The notes: generated by a model not told the origin, from the letters alone. Numbered from the stretch's first letter, positions 1 through 6,005 are shown. The stretch is DNA of 7,486 bases from Marinospirillum sp. (GCA_007116195.1 SKIX01000025.1:1-7486); one strand, 5' to 3'. Numbers and translations: made by a program.

Positions 1-1140
1 CCCTTTGACCACGATGAAATGCTGGCAGCGGTTAACCACATCTTAAGCCAACATCGTCGCCAAAAAGAGCAAGCACAGCAAACAAGCGACACCCGCTCGC
101 CCGCCCACCAGCAACAGCAAGACCTGGGCATGCTGGGCGAAAGCGATGTGATGCAGCAGGTCTTCCAACAAATTCGCAAGGTTGCACCCTATGATTGCCG
201 CGTACTCATTTTAGGTGAATCAGGCACAGGTAAAGAGCTAGTCGCTCGCGCACTGCACCAGCTCAGTCCACGCAGCAGCAACCCCATCATCTCCGTCAAC
301 TGTGCTGCAATCCCTGAAACTCTGATCGAGTCTGAACTCTTTGGTCACGAGAAGGGGGCGTTTACCGGAGCCAACAGCAGCCGCAACGGCCTCATTGAAG
401 CCGCCGACGGAGGTTCACTTTTTCTGGATGAAATTGGTGAGCTGCCTTTAGAGGCTCAAGCAAGGCTACTGAGGGTTTTGCAGGAAGGTGAAATCCGCCG
501 CCTCGGCTCAGTTGAATCGCGCAAAGTGGATGTGCGCCTGCTAGCGGCGACTCATCGAGATATTAAAACACTCGTTGACCAAGGCAAATTCCGCTTAGAT
601 CTCTACTATCGCTTAAACGTTATAGAGCTGGAGCTACCCTGCCTGAGTGAGCGTGGCGATGATATTTTGCTACTGGCTGAAAGTTTACTGCAGCAAAGCT
701 GCCAGCGTCTGGGCAAGCCCAGCGCACGTTTTTCCAAGTCAGCTAAAACTGCACTCCTGAGTTATTCCTGGCCGGGCAACGTGCGCGAATTAGAAAACCG
801 GGTTGAACGCGCGGTTATTTTAGCCGAAGACACCCTGCTGCACGCAGAAGACTTACAACTACCTCAAGCCAACAACATTAAAAAAGCTAACTTCATCAGC
901 AATCACTTTTCTGAACCTCAAGGTAAAACCAGTCAGTTTGCCGATGTCGAACATGACCCCGCTCACTTGCCAGCAGACGACCTTTCCCTGGAAGACTACT
1001 TTGTTCGCTTTGTCCGTGAAAATGAAGAAGCCATGAGCGAAACTGAGCTAGCTAAAAAGCTCGGCATTTCACGTAAATGCTTATGGGAAAGACGTCAACG
1101 CCTGGGCATACCCCGTCGCAAAACAACCACCAGCCGTTAG
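1..1140 (+). CDS. cbrB: CbrB-type sigma54-dependent response regulator (5' partial)
   Basis: This is an NtrC-family transcription activator that remodels sigma54 RNA polymerase with ATP. The frame is open from base 1; the first residues PFDHDEM look like the end of a receiver domain just after its conserved lysine, so the ATG at 19 is internal and the true start lies upstream. A glutamine-rich linker follows. The AAA+ domain shows Walker A GESGTGKE (bases 214-237), the sigma54-contact loop GAFTGA (355-372), Walker B LFLDE (418-432), an arginine-finger region [10 protein letters not shown] and [10 protein letters not shown]. The C-terminus is a Fis-type helix-turn-helix (about 1033-1125) containing [20 protein letters not shown], which I recognise as typical of CbrB. 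The position upstream of a crcZ-like RNA and pcnB agrees. In Pseudomonas, CbrB partners the sensor CbrA and controls carbon and nitrogen use. The family call is certain; the CbrB assignment is very likely. Confidence 0.92.
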   Translation, partial: PFDHDEMLAAVNHILSQHRRQKEQAQQTSDTRSPAHQQQQDLGMLGESDVMQQVFQQIRKVAPYDCRVLILGESGTGKELVARALHQLSPRSSNPIISVNCAAIPETLIESELFGHEKGAFTGANSSRNGLIEAADGGSLFLDEIGELPLEAQARLLRVLQEGEIRRLGSVESRKVDVRLLAATHRDIKTLVDQGKFRLDLYYRLNVIELELPCLSERGDDILLLAESLLQQSCQRLGKPSARFSKSAKTALLSYSWPGNVRELENRVERAVILAEDTLLHAEDLQLPQANNIKKANFISNHFSEPQGKTSQFADVEHDPAHLPADDLSLEDYFVRFVRENEEAMSETELAKKLGISRKCLWERRQRLGIPRRKTTTSR

Positions 1141-1147
1141 CCCAAAC

Positions 1148-1202
1148 AGTGTTACCTATGACCCCACAGCTGTGTTTTCACCCCGCTTGCAGAGGTAACA
1201 CT
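1148..1202. promoter_or_regulatory. Candidate CbrB upstream activator site for the crcZ-like RNA
   Basis: A perfect 10-base inverted repeat, AGTGTTACCT (1148-1157) and AGGTAACACT (1193-1202), has centres 45 bases apart. Between the arms lies the perfect palindrome CACAGCTGTG (1165-1174). The site starts right after the cbrB stop and is centred about 125 bases upstream of the predicted RNA start, a usual distance for an enhancer of a sigma54 promoter. In Pseudomonas, CbrB binds several subsites upstream of crcZ. That this site is bound by CbrB is inference from position and symmetry. Confidence 0.6.
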
Positions 1203-1243
1203 CCAGCCCCACATCACTTGACTCCAATCAAACAAAACATGCA

Positions 1244-1256
1244 AGTCAATGTTTTA
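1244..1256 (+). promoter_or_regulatory. Possible IHF binding site
   Basis: AGTCAATGTTTTA matches the IHF consensus WATCAANNNNTTR at all but one informative position. It lies between the putative activator site and the -24/-12 promoter, in an A/T-rich stretch, where IHF-induced bending commonly helps sigma54 activators. Such matches also occur by chance. Confidence 0.4.
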
Positions 1257-1274
1257 AAAAGATTTTTATTTTTT

Positions 1275-1290
1275 TGGCACGCAATCCGCA
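1275..1290 (+). promoter_or_regulatory. Sigma54 (-24/-12) promoter of the crcZ-like RNA
   Basis: TGGCACGCAATCCGCA has the -24 element TGGCAC (1275-1280), five spacer bases and a -12 element ending GCA (1286-1290). The diagnostic GG (1276-1277) and GC (1288-1289) are exactly 12 bases apart, as sigma54 requires. The -24 side is perfect; the -12 side has CC in place of TT before the GC. A T-rich run precedes it. Transcription should start near 1301. The gene just upstream encodes a sigma54 activator, and the known crcZ promoter is of this class. Confidence 0.88.
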
Positions 1291-1302
1291 TTATATTTAG
1301 TC

Positions 1303-1655
1303 AAGAATAACAAGAACACCGGCGCTAGCTGTTCAGAAACAACAAAAACAAATCTGTCGCTAGCCGAACCGACTTTCTCAATAACAAAAACAACTGAAAG
1401 TCTGGTGAACGATCCCTGGTCACATAAGAACAACAACAATCACTGTGACTGGCTCTTCATAACAAAAATAACAAAGAGGTCAGGATCACCGGTCTTCAGC
1501 GTAAGCCGATGCCCAAGCACAAAAACAACAACAAGTGCCTAGTGCATCCCAAGAGCCAAACAATAACAAGAAGGCTCTGAGCAAAAGCCCAAGCTGAGGC
1601 TAAATTGTTTTGAATACGAGATGGTCAGCTTTATTAGGCTAATAAAAATAACAAA
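1303..1655 (+). repeat. Eight dispersed (ARN)n CA motifs within the crcZ-like RNA
   Basis: Motifs by position: 1303-1317 (AAG AAT AAC AAG AAC), 1335-1352 (AGA AAC AAC AAA AAC AAA), 1380-1394 (AAT AAC AAA AAC AAC), 1426-1440 (AAG AAC AAC AAC AAT), 1461-1475 (AAC AAA AAT AAC AAA), 1521-1535 (AAA AAC AAC AAC AAG), 1559-1573 (AAC AAT AAC AAG AAG), 1641-1655 (AAT AAA AAT AAC AAA). Each is 15 or 18 nt, but the sequences between them are unrelated, so this is a set of binding modules rather than a tandem repeat. Start-to-start spacings run from 32 to 82 nt. Confidence 0.92.
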
Positions 1656-1664
1656 AGCTTTTTT
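1627..1664 (+). terminator. Possible internal terminator of the crcZ-like RNA
   Basis: AGCTTT (1627-1632) pairs with AAAGCT (1654-1659), followed by six T residues (1659-1664). The stem is short and A/T-rich and its 21-base loop carries the eighth A-rich motif, so it is a weak terminator at best. An eight-base stem around it, TGAATACG (1611-1618) with CGTATTCA (1678-1685), uses sequence beyond the T-run and argues that much transcription reads through. Confidence 0.35.
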
Positions 1665-1743
1665 GGTGACTGTGATGCGTATTCAGGGCGATCTAGAAAC
1701 ATCTCCCTAACAGGACAAGGATTGCCGCCACTCCACTCTTGAC

Positions 1744-1780
1744 AAGGGGAAAGCTAAACCAGCTTTCCCCTTTTGTTTTT
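1744..1780 (+). terminator. Strong intrinsic terminator of the crcZ-like RNA
   Basis: A twelve-base-pair stem (AAGGGGAAAGCT at 1744-1755, AGCTTTCCCCTT at 1761-1772) closes a five-base loop AAACC and runs into TTTTGTTTTT (1771-1780). It separates the RNA from pcnB, which begins about 75 bases later. Confidence 0.92.
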
Positions 1781-1795
1781 CTAACCAACAAAGCT

Positions 1796-1823
1796 TTGCC
1801 AGCTCTTGACTGTCAGTTAAACT
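1796..1823 (+). promoter_or_regulatory. Candidate sigma70 promoter for pcnB-folK
   Basis: TTGCCA (1796-1801), a 16-base spacer and TAAACT (1818-1823) match the -35 and -10 consensus at five and four positions. It is the best pair I see between the strong terminator and the pcnB start, and would give a start near 1830 and a leader of about 25 nt if pcnB begins at 1857. A nearby TTGACT (1806-1811) has no good -10 partner. Confidence 0.35.
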
Positions 1824-1856
1824 GCTCTTTTGCCTGCCAACAGAAGATACTTGCTG

Positions 1857-3218
1857 ATGCTTAAAGGATTCACCCGCTACCTTTCCAATCGCCTTAGCCG
1901 AAAAAAAACAGTCGCCCCTAAACAACTTATCTTGCCGCGTTCGGAACACCCAATCAGCCGCAGCGAGATTCATGAGGGTGCGCTCAAGGTTCTTTACCGC
2001 TTACACAAACAAGGTCATCAAGCATTTCTGGTAGGCGGTTGTATTCGTGACCGCTTGCTGGGCAAAAACCCAAAAGACTTTGATGTCGCAACCGATGCCA
2101 CACCAGAAGAAGTCAACCAGCTTTTCCGTAACTCAAGAATTATTGGTCGGCGTTTTAAAATTGTTCACGTGCGTTTTGGCCGTGACCTAATTGAAGTGAC
2201 CACCTTCCGCGGACAGGCTCCGCAAGCCAGCTCAGCTCAGCACAAGCAGTCAGAAGAAGGCATGCTCTTAAGAGACAATGTGTGGGGAAGCATTGAGGAA
2301 GACGCAGCAAGGCGAGACTTCACCATCAACGCGCTCTACTACAATATTGCTGACTTTGCTCTTTACGATTACACCGGTGGTTTAGAGGACTTAGCCAATA
2401 AACAGCTGCGCCTGATCGGTGATCCAGAAACCCGCTACCGTGAAGACCCCGTACGCATGCTTAGAGCTTTGCGGTTTATGGCTAAACTGGATTTTCAACT
2501 GGAAGAAAAAACAGCAGCTCCCATTAAAGAACATGCCGAGCTTATGCTGCAGGTTTCACCAGCGCGCCTTTTTGATGAAGTGCTGAAACTCTTTTTATCT
2601 GGGCAAGCTGTTACCACCTTCCATTTACTGCGCGAATACCACCTTTTTGAAATGCTTTTCCCAGCGACTGCAGAAGCCTTTCACACACGCCCAACCGCCC
2701 TGCCACTGGTTGAGCAGGCATTAGCCAATACTGACCGGCGTATCGCCGAACAAAGGCCAGTAACTCCAGCCTTTCTTTATGCGGCCTTACTCTGGCCCGG
2801 ACTACAACAAATCTGGGAAGACCTGCAAAAGCGAGGAACCCCGCCCTTTCCTGCACTTCAACAAGCTGGCAACCGCTTATTGCAAAGACAAAGCCAGCAT
2901 ATCACCCTGCCAAAACGCTTTGCTTTTCCCATGCGAGAAATTTGGGATCTCCAACTCAAACTTCCCAAACGTCACGGCAAGCAGGCTTGGCGTTTACTCA
3001 GCGAGCCCAGGTTTCGTGCTGCCTATGACTTTTTATTACTGCGCGAAACAGCAGGCGAAGCAACAGAAGGCCTGGCTGGCTGGTGGACTGAGTTCCAAGA
3101 AACCGATGAAGCTGGGCAACAAAAGATGCTGGCTGATTTGGGTCGCTCTAAAGCCAAGACAACCAGCAAGCGTAGACGCAGACCTCGCAATAAAAAGCCT
3201 ACACCACAACAGGAGTAA
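1857..3218 (+). CDS. pcnB: Poly(A) polymerase I
   Basis: This class II nucleotidyltransferase adds poly(A) to RNA 3' ends, marking RNAs for degradation by PNPase and other exonucleases. The 453-residue product (from ATG 1857) shows the nucleotidyltransferase motif VGGCIRD (residues 59-65) with the metal-binding DFD (74-76), and the sequence IIGRRFKIVHV (95-105), a feature of PAP rather than tRNA CCA-adding enzymes. RRDFTINAL (152-160) and EDPVRMLRALRF (196-207) follow. The last residues form the lysine/arginine-rich tail usual for PcnB. The frame is open further upstream (TTG at 1830 and 1851); ATG 1857 is preferred because it gives the usual MLK start and has AGAAG (1842-1846) upstream, though that Shine-Dalgarno is weak. 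The stop lies three bases before folK, whose ribosome site overlaps the pcnB end, so the two form an operon. Confidence 0.95.
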   Translation: MLKGFTRYLSNRLSRKKTVAPKQLILPRSEHPISRSEIHEGALKVLYRLHKQGHQAFLVGGCIRDRLLGKNPKDFDVATDATPEEVNQLFRNSRIIGRRFKIVHVRFGRDLIEVTTFRGQAPQASSAQHKQSEEGMLLRDNVWGSIEEDAARRDFTINALYYNIADFALYDYTGGLEDLANKQLRLIGDPETRYREDPVRMLRALRFMAKLDFQLEEKTAAPIKEHAELMLQVSPARLFDEVLKLFLSGQAVTTFHLLREYHLFEMLFPATAEAFHTRPTALPLVEQALANTDRRIAEQRPVTPAFLYAALLWPGLQQIWEDLQKRGTPPFPALQQAGNRLLQRQSQHITLPKRFAFPMREIWDLQLKLPKRHGKQAWRLLSEPRFRAAYDFLLLRETAGEATEGLAGWWTEFQETDEAGQQKMLADLGRSKAKTTSKRRRRPRNKKPTPQQE

Positions 3219-3221
3219 ATA

Positions 3222-3734
3222 ATGGCTTATGCATGGATAGGGCTTGGCAGCAACCTGAATAATCCTTTAGAGCACCTTCAGGCCGCTTTTACTGAGCTGA
3301 ACGAACTAACAGCGACCCGCTGTTTAAAACAATCCAGTGTTTGGCGTAGCAAGCCCCTAGGGCCACAAAATCAACCCGACTTTTTAAACGCTGTCGCCCT
3401 GCTTGAAACCCAACTACAACCTTTACAGCTACTTGATCAGTTGCAGTGGCTAGAACAGCAACATCAACGTGTTCGCCTAGAGACCTGGGGACCACGCACT
3501 TTAGATTTAGACCTGCTGCTTTATGATCAGCTGGTTATGCAGCACCCCAGGCTTCAAATTCCTCACTCACAAATGCACCTACGTAGCTTTGTACTTAAAC
3601 CCTTAGCTGAGCTTGCTAGTGAACTTTGCTTACCAAACCACGGCAAAATCAGTGACCTACTGATGCAGTTAGAAGCAACCGAGCCTGAAGACCAGGTGTT
3701 ACCTCTGGAAGCAGCAGCCGCAGTTACCAACTAA
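3222..3734 (+). CDS. folK: 6-hydroxymethyl-dihydropterin pyrophosphokinase
   Basis: HPPK transfers pyrophosphate from ATP to 6-hydroxymethyl-7,8-dihydropterin, the step before dihydropteroate synthase in folate synthesis; it is cytosolic. The 170-residue product has the family start GLGSNL (7-12), the pterin/ATP region PLGPQNQPDFLNAV (45-58), and the signature WGPRTLDLDLLLYD (89-102) with magnesium-binding Asp95 and Asp97, then IPH and the RSFVLKPLAEL segment. Arg83, Arg85 and Arg92 are present, but Thr88 sits where E. coli and Pseudomonas, as I recall them, have an arginine before the tryptophan. A good Shine-Dalgarno, AGGAG (3211-3215), lies within the last pcnB codons, six bases before ATG. 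Its 3' end carries one arm of an inverted repeat that continues at the panB promoter. Confidence 0.95.
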   Translation: MAYAWIGLGSNLNNPLEHLQAAFTELNELTATRCLKQSSVWRSKPLGPQNQPDFLNAVALLETQLQPLQLLDQLQWLEQQHQRVRLETWGPRTLDLDLLLYDQLVMQHPRLQIPHSQMHLRSFVLKPLAELASELCLPNHGKISDLLMQLEATEPEDQVLPLEAAAAVTN

Positions 3735-3775
3735 CAGCCAAGTTGGTTTTGACATTTAGGTTACCAGAGGTAACA
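3697..3775. repeat. Inverted repeat spanning folK 3' end and panB promoter
   Basis: TGTTACCTCTGG (3697-3708, within folK codons) is the exact reverse complement of CCAGAGGTAACA (3764-3775). The right arm also belongs to a tight palindrome, GTTACC-AGA-GGTAAC (3760-3774), lying in the spacer and -10 of the panB promoter. The same core, TGTTACCT facing AGAGGTAACA, occurs upstream of the crcZ-like RNA (1150-1157 and 1191-1200). This suggests a shared regulator site, with CbrB the obvious but unproven candidate. Confidence 0.5.
3726..3750 (+). terminator. Weak terminator-like hairpin at the folK stop
   Basis: ACCAACT (3726-3732) pairs with AGTTGGT (3741-3747) around an eight-base loop, followed by only four T residues (3747-3750). 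It includes the folK stop codon. The short stem and T-run make it a weak or partial terminator, so some pcnB-folK transcription may continue into panBC. Confidence 0.35.
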
Positions 3776-3777
3776 AT
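3749..3777 (+). promoter_or_regulatory. Candidate sigma70 promoter of panBC
   Basis: A perfect -35 TTGACA (3749-3754) is followed by the ideal 17-base spacer and AACAAT (3772-3777), which matches the -10 at four of six positions. Transcription would start near 3784, leaving a leader of about 32 nt before panB. The GTTACC-AGA-GGTAAC palindrome fills the spacer and touches the -10, a position typical of a repressor operator or of a regulator aiding a weak -10. Confidence 0.6.
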
Positions 3778-3815
3778 CTCCTTTCTCTGCCGAGCACCTA
3801 ACATTGGAAGAGCAC

Positions 3816-4607
3816 ATGAAAGCAGTGACTATCAGTACCTTGAGACAACTCAAAGCTGACCAACAAAAATTCAGCGTCATCACTTGTTATGATGCGGCCT
3901 TTAGCCAGCGAATTAACGAAGCAGGCATCGAAGTCATCCTGGTCGGTGACTCTCTAGGCATGGTGCTACAAGGGCACGACTCGACTCTGCCCGTCACCCT
4001 AGATGATATGGTGTACCACACTCGTGCAGTCAAAGCTGGTAACAGCCGCTGCTTAATCATGGCTGACTTGCCTTTTATGTCCGATGCCAGCACTGAAGCT
4101 CTACTTGAAAAATCGGCTGCCTTAATGCGTGCTGGTGCACACCTAGTCAAAATAGAAGGAGATGCTCGGCTAGCTGCTGGGATCACCGAACTGGTTAATC
4201 GTGGTATACCCGTCTGCGCCCATCTGGGCCTAACTCCCCAGATGGTTAACCAGCTAGGCGGCTACAAAGTTCAGGGTCGAGGTGAAGCCGGACAGGCGCT
4301 CGTTGCGGCAGCCAAACAACTGGAAGCTGCTGGTGCCAGTCTAATCTTGCTAGAGTGCGTGCCCAGCGAGCTAGGTGAAGCTGTAACTCAGGCTGTTAAC
4401 TGCCCGGTTATAGGAATAGGTGCTGGCCCTGCAACCGATGGTCAGGTACTGGTTCTTCATGACCTGCTTGGCATTACACCTGGAAAAACGGCCAAGTTTG
4501 TTAAAAACTTCATGCAGGACAGTAGCTCCATACCTGAAGCTTTAGCAGCTTATCACCAAGCGGTGAAAGCCGGAGACTTTCCAACAGCCGAGCACAGCTT
4601 TCAATGA
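3816..4607 (+). CDS. panB: 3-methyl-2-oxobutanoate hydroxymethyltransferase (ketopantoate hydroxymethyltransferase)
   Basis: PanB transfers a one-carbon unit from 5,10-methylenetetrahydrofolate to 2-oxoisovalerate to give ketopantoate, the first committed step of pantothenate synthesis. The 263-residue product aligns over its length with my memory of E. coli PanB (264 residues). Visible are VGDSLGM with metal ligand Asp45, [10 protein letters not shown] (52-61), ADLPFM with Asp84, [12 protein letters not shown] with Lys112 and Glu114, HLGLTPQ (136-142), GGYKVQGRG (148-156), LLECVP with the likely catalytic Glu180, and IGIGAG. The frame opens at a TTG at 3804, but ATG 3816 is chosen because it aligns with known starts (MK..TI) and has GGAAG (3806-3810) five bases upstream. 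It ends overlapping panC by ATGA. Use of a folate cofactor ties it loosely to the preceding folK. Confidence 0.97.
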   Translation: MKAVTISTLRQLKADQQKFSVITCYDAAFSQRINEAGIEVILVGDSLGMVLQGHDSTLPVTLDDMVYHTRAVKAGNSRCLIMADLPFMSDASTEALLEKSAALMRAGAHLVKIEGDARLAAGITELVNRGIPVCAHLGLTPQMVNQLGGYKVQGRGEAGQALVAAAKQLEAAGASLILLECVPSELGEAVTQAVNCPVIGIGAGPATDGQVLVLHDLLGITPGKTAKFVKNFMQDSSSIPEALAAYHQAVKAGDFPTAEHSFQ

Positions 4608-5467
4608 ACGGACAGCTTAAAAACTTTACTCGCTCGCAAGAACTACGCGAGCAGCTTAAAGAACTGCGCCTTCAAGGCCAAACACTCGCCTTGGTACCCA
4701 CTATGGGTAATCTACACCAAGGGCATTTGCGCTTAATTGAAGAAGCCAAGCGCCAAGCAGATAAGGTAATAGCCAGCATCTTTGTTAACCCCCTGCAATT
4801 TGGACCCAATGAAGACTTTGCCAAGTATCCGCGTACTCTGGAAGCCGATATTGCAAAGCTAGAGTCAGCTGGGTGCGACCTCTTATTTAACCCTGACGTC
4901 GACGAGGTTTATCCACAGGGGCAAGAGCAGCAAACCCGAGTTCAGGTACCCCTTGTCAGCGATGGGCTTTGTGGGCACAAACGACCGGGCCACTTTGATG
5001 GTGTAGCAACGGTGGTAACCAAGCTATTTAACTTTGTGCAACCCGATATTGCCTGCTTTGGTCAAAAAGATTATCAACAACTGGCGGTTATTCGTAAGCT
5101 GGTTGCAGATTTGAACTTCCCTATACGTATTATCGGCGTACCCACACAGAGAACACCTGAAGGGCTGGCCTTATCATCGCGTAACAACTACCTCTCAGAA
5201 GAAGAAAGGCTTAAAGCTGCGGGGCTCTATGCCACACTGAAAGCCACTGGACAAAAACTGGCTTCTGGCAGGGTGCACTTTTATGAATTAACCCATTTGG
5301 CAAGAGCCCGCCTGGCTGAACTGGGCTTTTCTCCTGAGTATGTTGAAATACGCTCCCTGGATTTATCACCAGCTCAGCCAGATGCATCAAGCTGGGTTAT
5401 TTTAGCTGCGGCCTATATGGGTAAAACGCGACTAATCGACAATTTAGTTGTGCACAAAGATAGCTAA
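4604..5467 (+). CDS. panC: Pantothenate synthetase (pantoate--beta-alanine ligase)
   Basis: PanC condenses pantoate and beta-alanine with ATP through a pantoyl-adenylate, the last step of pantothenate synthesis. The 287-residue product shows [12 protein letters not shown] (30-41) with the HxGH nucleotide-binding motif (His38, His41), SIFVNPLQF (58-66), KRPGHFDGV (126-134), FGQKDYQQL (152-160) and the KMSKS-like LALSSRN (188-194). Length is close to the usual 280-285. It starts at ATG 4604, which shares ATGA with the panB stop; no clear Shine-Dalgarno precedes it, so translation is probably coupled to panB. The pantoate it needs comes from ketopantoate by a reductase (PanE or IlvC) not encoded here; beta-alanine comes from PanD just downstream. 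Confidence 0.97.
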   Translation: MNGQLKNFTRSQELREQLKELRLQGQTLALVPTMGNLHQGHLRLIEEAKRQADKVIASIFVNPLQFGPNEDFAKYPRTLEADIAKLESAGCDLLFNPDVDEVYPQGQEQQTRVQVPLVSDGLCGHKRPGHFDGVATVVTKLFNFVQPDIACFGQKDYQQLAVIRKLVADLNFPIRIIGVPTQRTPEGLALSSRNNYLSEEERLKAAGLYATLKATGQKLASGRVHFYELTHLARARLAELGFSPEYVEIRSLDLSPAQPDASSWVILAAAYMGKTRLIDNLVVHKDS

Positions 5468-5472
5468 TTTAC

Positions 5473-5501
5473 TGGACTCGCGGGCTACAACCCTGTATAA
5501 A
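5473..5501 (+). promoter_or_regulatory. Candidate sigma70 promoter of panD
   Basis: TGGACT (5473-5478), a 17-base spacer and TATAAA (5496-5501) match the consensus at four and five positions. It begins six bases after the panC stop in a 98-base gap. A start near 5508 would leave a leader of about 58 nt. The gap has no terminator, so panD may be read both from this site and from panBC. Confidence 0.5.
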
Positions 5502-5532
5502 GCGGCTCTGCCTGAACTTAACAAATTGCAGC

Positions 5533-5548
5533 TTGCCTTGGCAGGCAA
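5533..5548 (+). promoter_or_regulatory. Hairpin just upstream of the panD ribosome site
   Basis: TTGCCT (5533-5538) and AGGCAA (5543-5548) form a six-base-pair stem with a four-base loop TGGC, ending two bases before the panD Shine-Dalgarno AGAGG (5551-5555). There is no U-tract, so it is not a terminator. It could shape leader structure or protect the 5' end; no function is shown. Confidence 0.4.
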
Positions 5549-5565
5549 AAAGAGGTTCTTTGATC

Positions 5566-5946
5566 ATGCAAACTATTCTGCTTAAAGCCAAACTCCACCA
5601 GGCTCGTGTGACACATGCGGTACTGGAATATGAAGGCTCCTGCGCCATAGATGGTGATCTTCTGGACATGGCCGGCCTGCATGAATATGAGCAAATTCAA
5701 ATTTACAACCTGGAAAACGGCGAACGCTTCACCACTTACATTATTCGTGGTGAGCCAGGTTCAGGCATCATTTCTGTTAACGGTGCTGCTGCTCATCTAG
5801 CCAGTGTCGGTGACCGAGTGATTATTTGTGCTTATGCCAACTTTACTGAAGCCGAGCGCGTCAAGCATAAGCCAGCACTTATTTACATGGCCGAAGGTAA
5901 CGCAGTCAGCCATACCAGCAACGCCATACCGGTTCAGGTTGCTTAA
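5566..5946 (+). CDS. panD: Aspartate 1-decarboxylase
   Basis: PanD decarboxylates L-aspartate to beta-alanine for PanC. It is made as an inactive proenzyme that cleaves itself between Gly24 and Ser25, the serine becoming the pyruvoyl cofactor. From ATG 5566 the product is 126 residues, the same length as E. coli PanD, and Gly24-Ser25 (YEGSCAID), Lys9, His11, Tyr22, Arg54 and Tyr58 fall at the expected numbers. An in-frame ATG at 5533 would add eleven residues, which the family lacks and which would put the cleavage site out of register. AGAGG (5551-5555) stands ten bases before ATG 5566. [11 protein letters not shown] of the family is seen as [11 protein letters not shown], and the C-terminus AIPVQVA is typical. 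A terminator follows 31 bases after the stop. Confidence 0.97.
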   Translation: MQTILLKAKLHQARVTHAVLEYEGSCAIDGDLLDMAGLHEYEQIQIYNLENGERFTTYIIRGEPGSGIISVNGAAAHLASVGDRVIICAYANFTEAERVKHKPALIYMAEGNAVSHTSNAIPVQVA

Positions 5947-5977
5947 ACTTCTTTAGCAGACCGCTCAACTACGACCA

Positions 5978-6005
5978 AAGAGGCAGTCATTAGACTGCCT
6001 TTTTT
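5978..6005 (+). terminator. Intrinsic terminator after panD
   Basis: AGGCAGTC (5981-5988) and GACTGCCT (5993-6000) form a perfect eight-base-pair stem with loop ATTA, running into TTTTTT (6000-6005), with upstream A residues able to extend the stem. It closes the panBC-panD block. Confidence 0.92.

Larger units (their letters stand above)
1301..1780 (+). ncRNA. crcZ: CrcZ-like regulatory RNA sequestering Hfq/Crc
   Basis: This tract between cbrB and pcnB has no plausible protein gene but holds eight A-rich motifs of five or six ARN triplets (AAC, AAA, AAT, AAG), the pattern bound by the distal face of Hfq. It begins at a sigma54 promoter and ends at a strong intrinsic terminator, giving about 480 nt; a T-run at 1659-1664 could give a shorter form of about 364 nt. 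Pseudomonas CrcZ RNAs are about 370-410 nt with five or six such motifs, from the same locus. In that family CbrB induces CrcZ, which titrates Hfq with Crc and relieves catabolite repression of mRNAs bearing AANAANAA near their start sites. By eye, seven of the eight motifs sit in loops of short perfect stems. The 5' end is predicted from the promoter, not measured. Confidence 0.87.

Noticed and set aside
1077..1310. 77-codon open frame overlapping the cbrB 3' end
   Set aside because: It overlaps cbrB in another frame and runs through the activator site and the sigma54 promoter; the product shows no domain or clear start signal.
1301..1660. CRISPR-like array, because A-rich units recur at intervals
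   Set aside because: The repeated unit is only 15-18 nt of AAN triplets, spacings are irregular, and the flanks form individual hairpins; an Hfq-binding RNA explains it better.
1707..1973. Minus-strand frame of 88 codons across the terminator and pcnB start
   Set aside because: It reads through a strong terminator hairpin and lies antisense to a clear gene; it is a shadow frame.
2779..3222. 147-codon plus-strand frame inside pcnB
   Set aside because: It lies wholly over pcnB and the folK start in another frame; pcnB motifs and length account for this stretch.
3804..3815. TTG at 3804 as panB start
   Set aside because: The TTG overlaps the GGAAG ribosome site of ATG 3816, and the extra four residues are absent from known PanB starts.
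3740..3820. Sigma54 promoter for panB, looked for because of the crcZ-type inverted repeat
   Set aside because: No GG in this stretch has a GC exactly 12 bases downstream in a reasonable context; a sigma70-type promoter is seen instead.
5533..5565. ATG at 5533 as panD start
   Set aside because: It would add eleven residues ahead of the family start and shift Gly24-Ser25 from its usual place; it has no ribosome site and lies in a hairpin arm.
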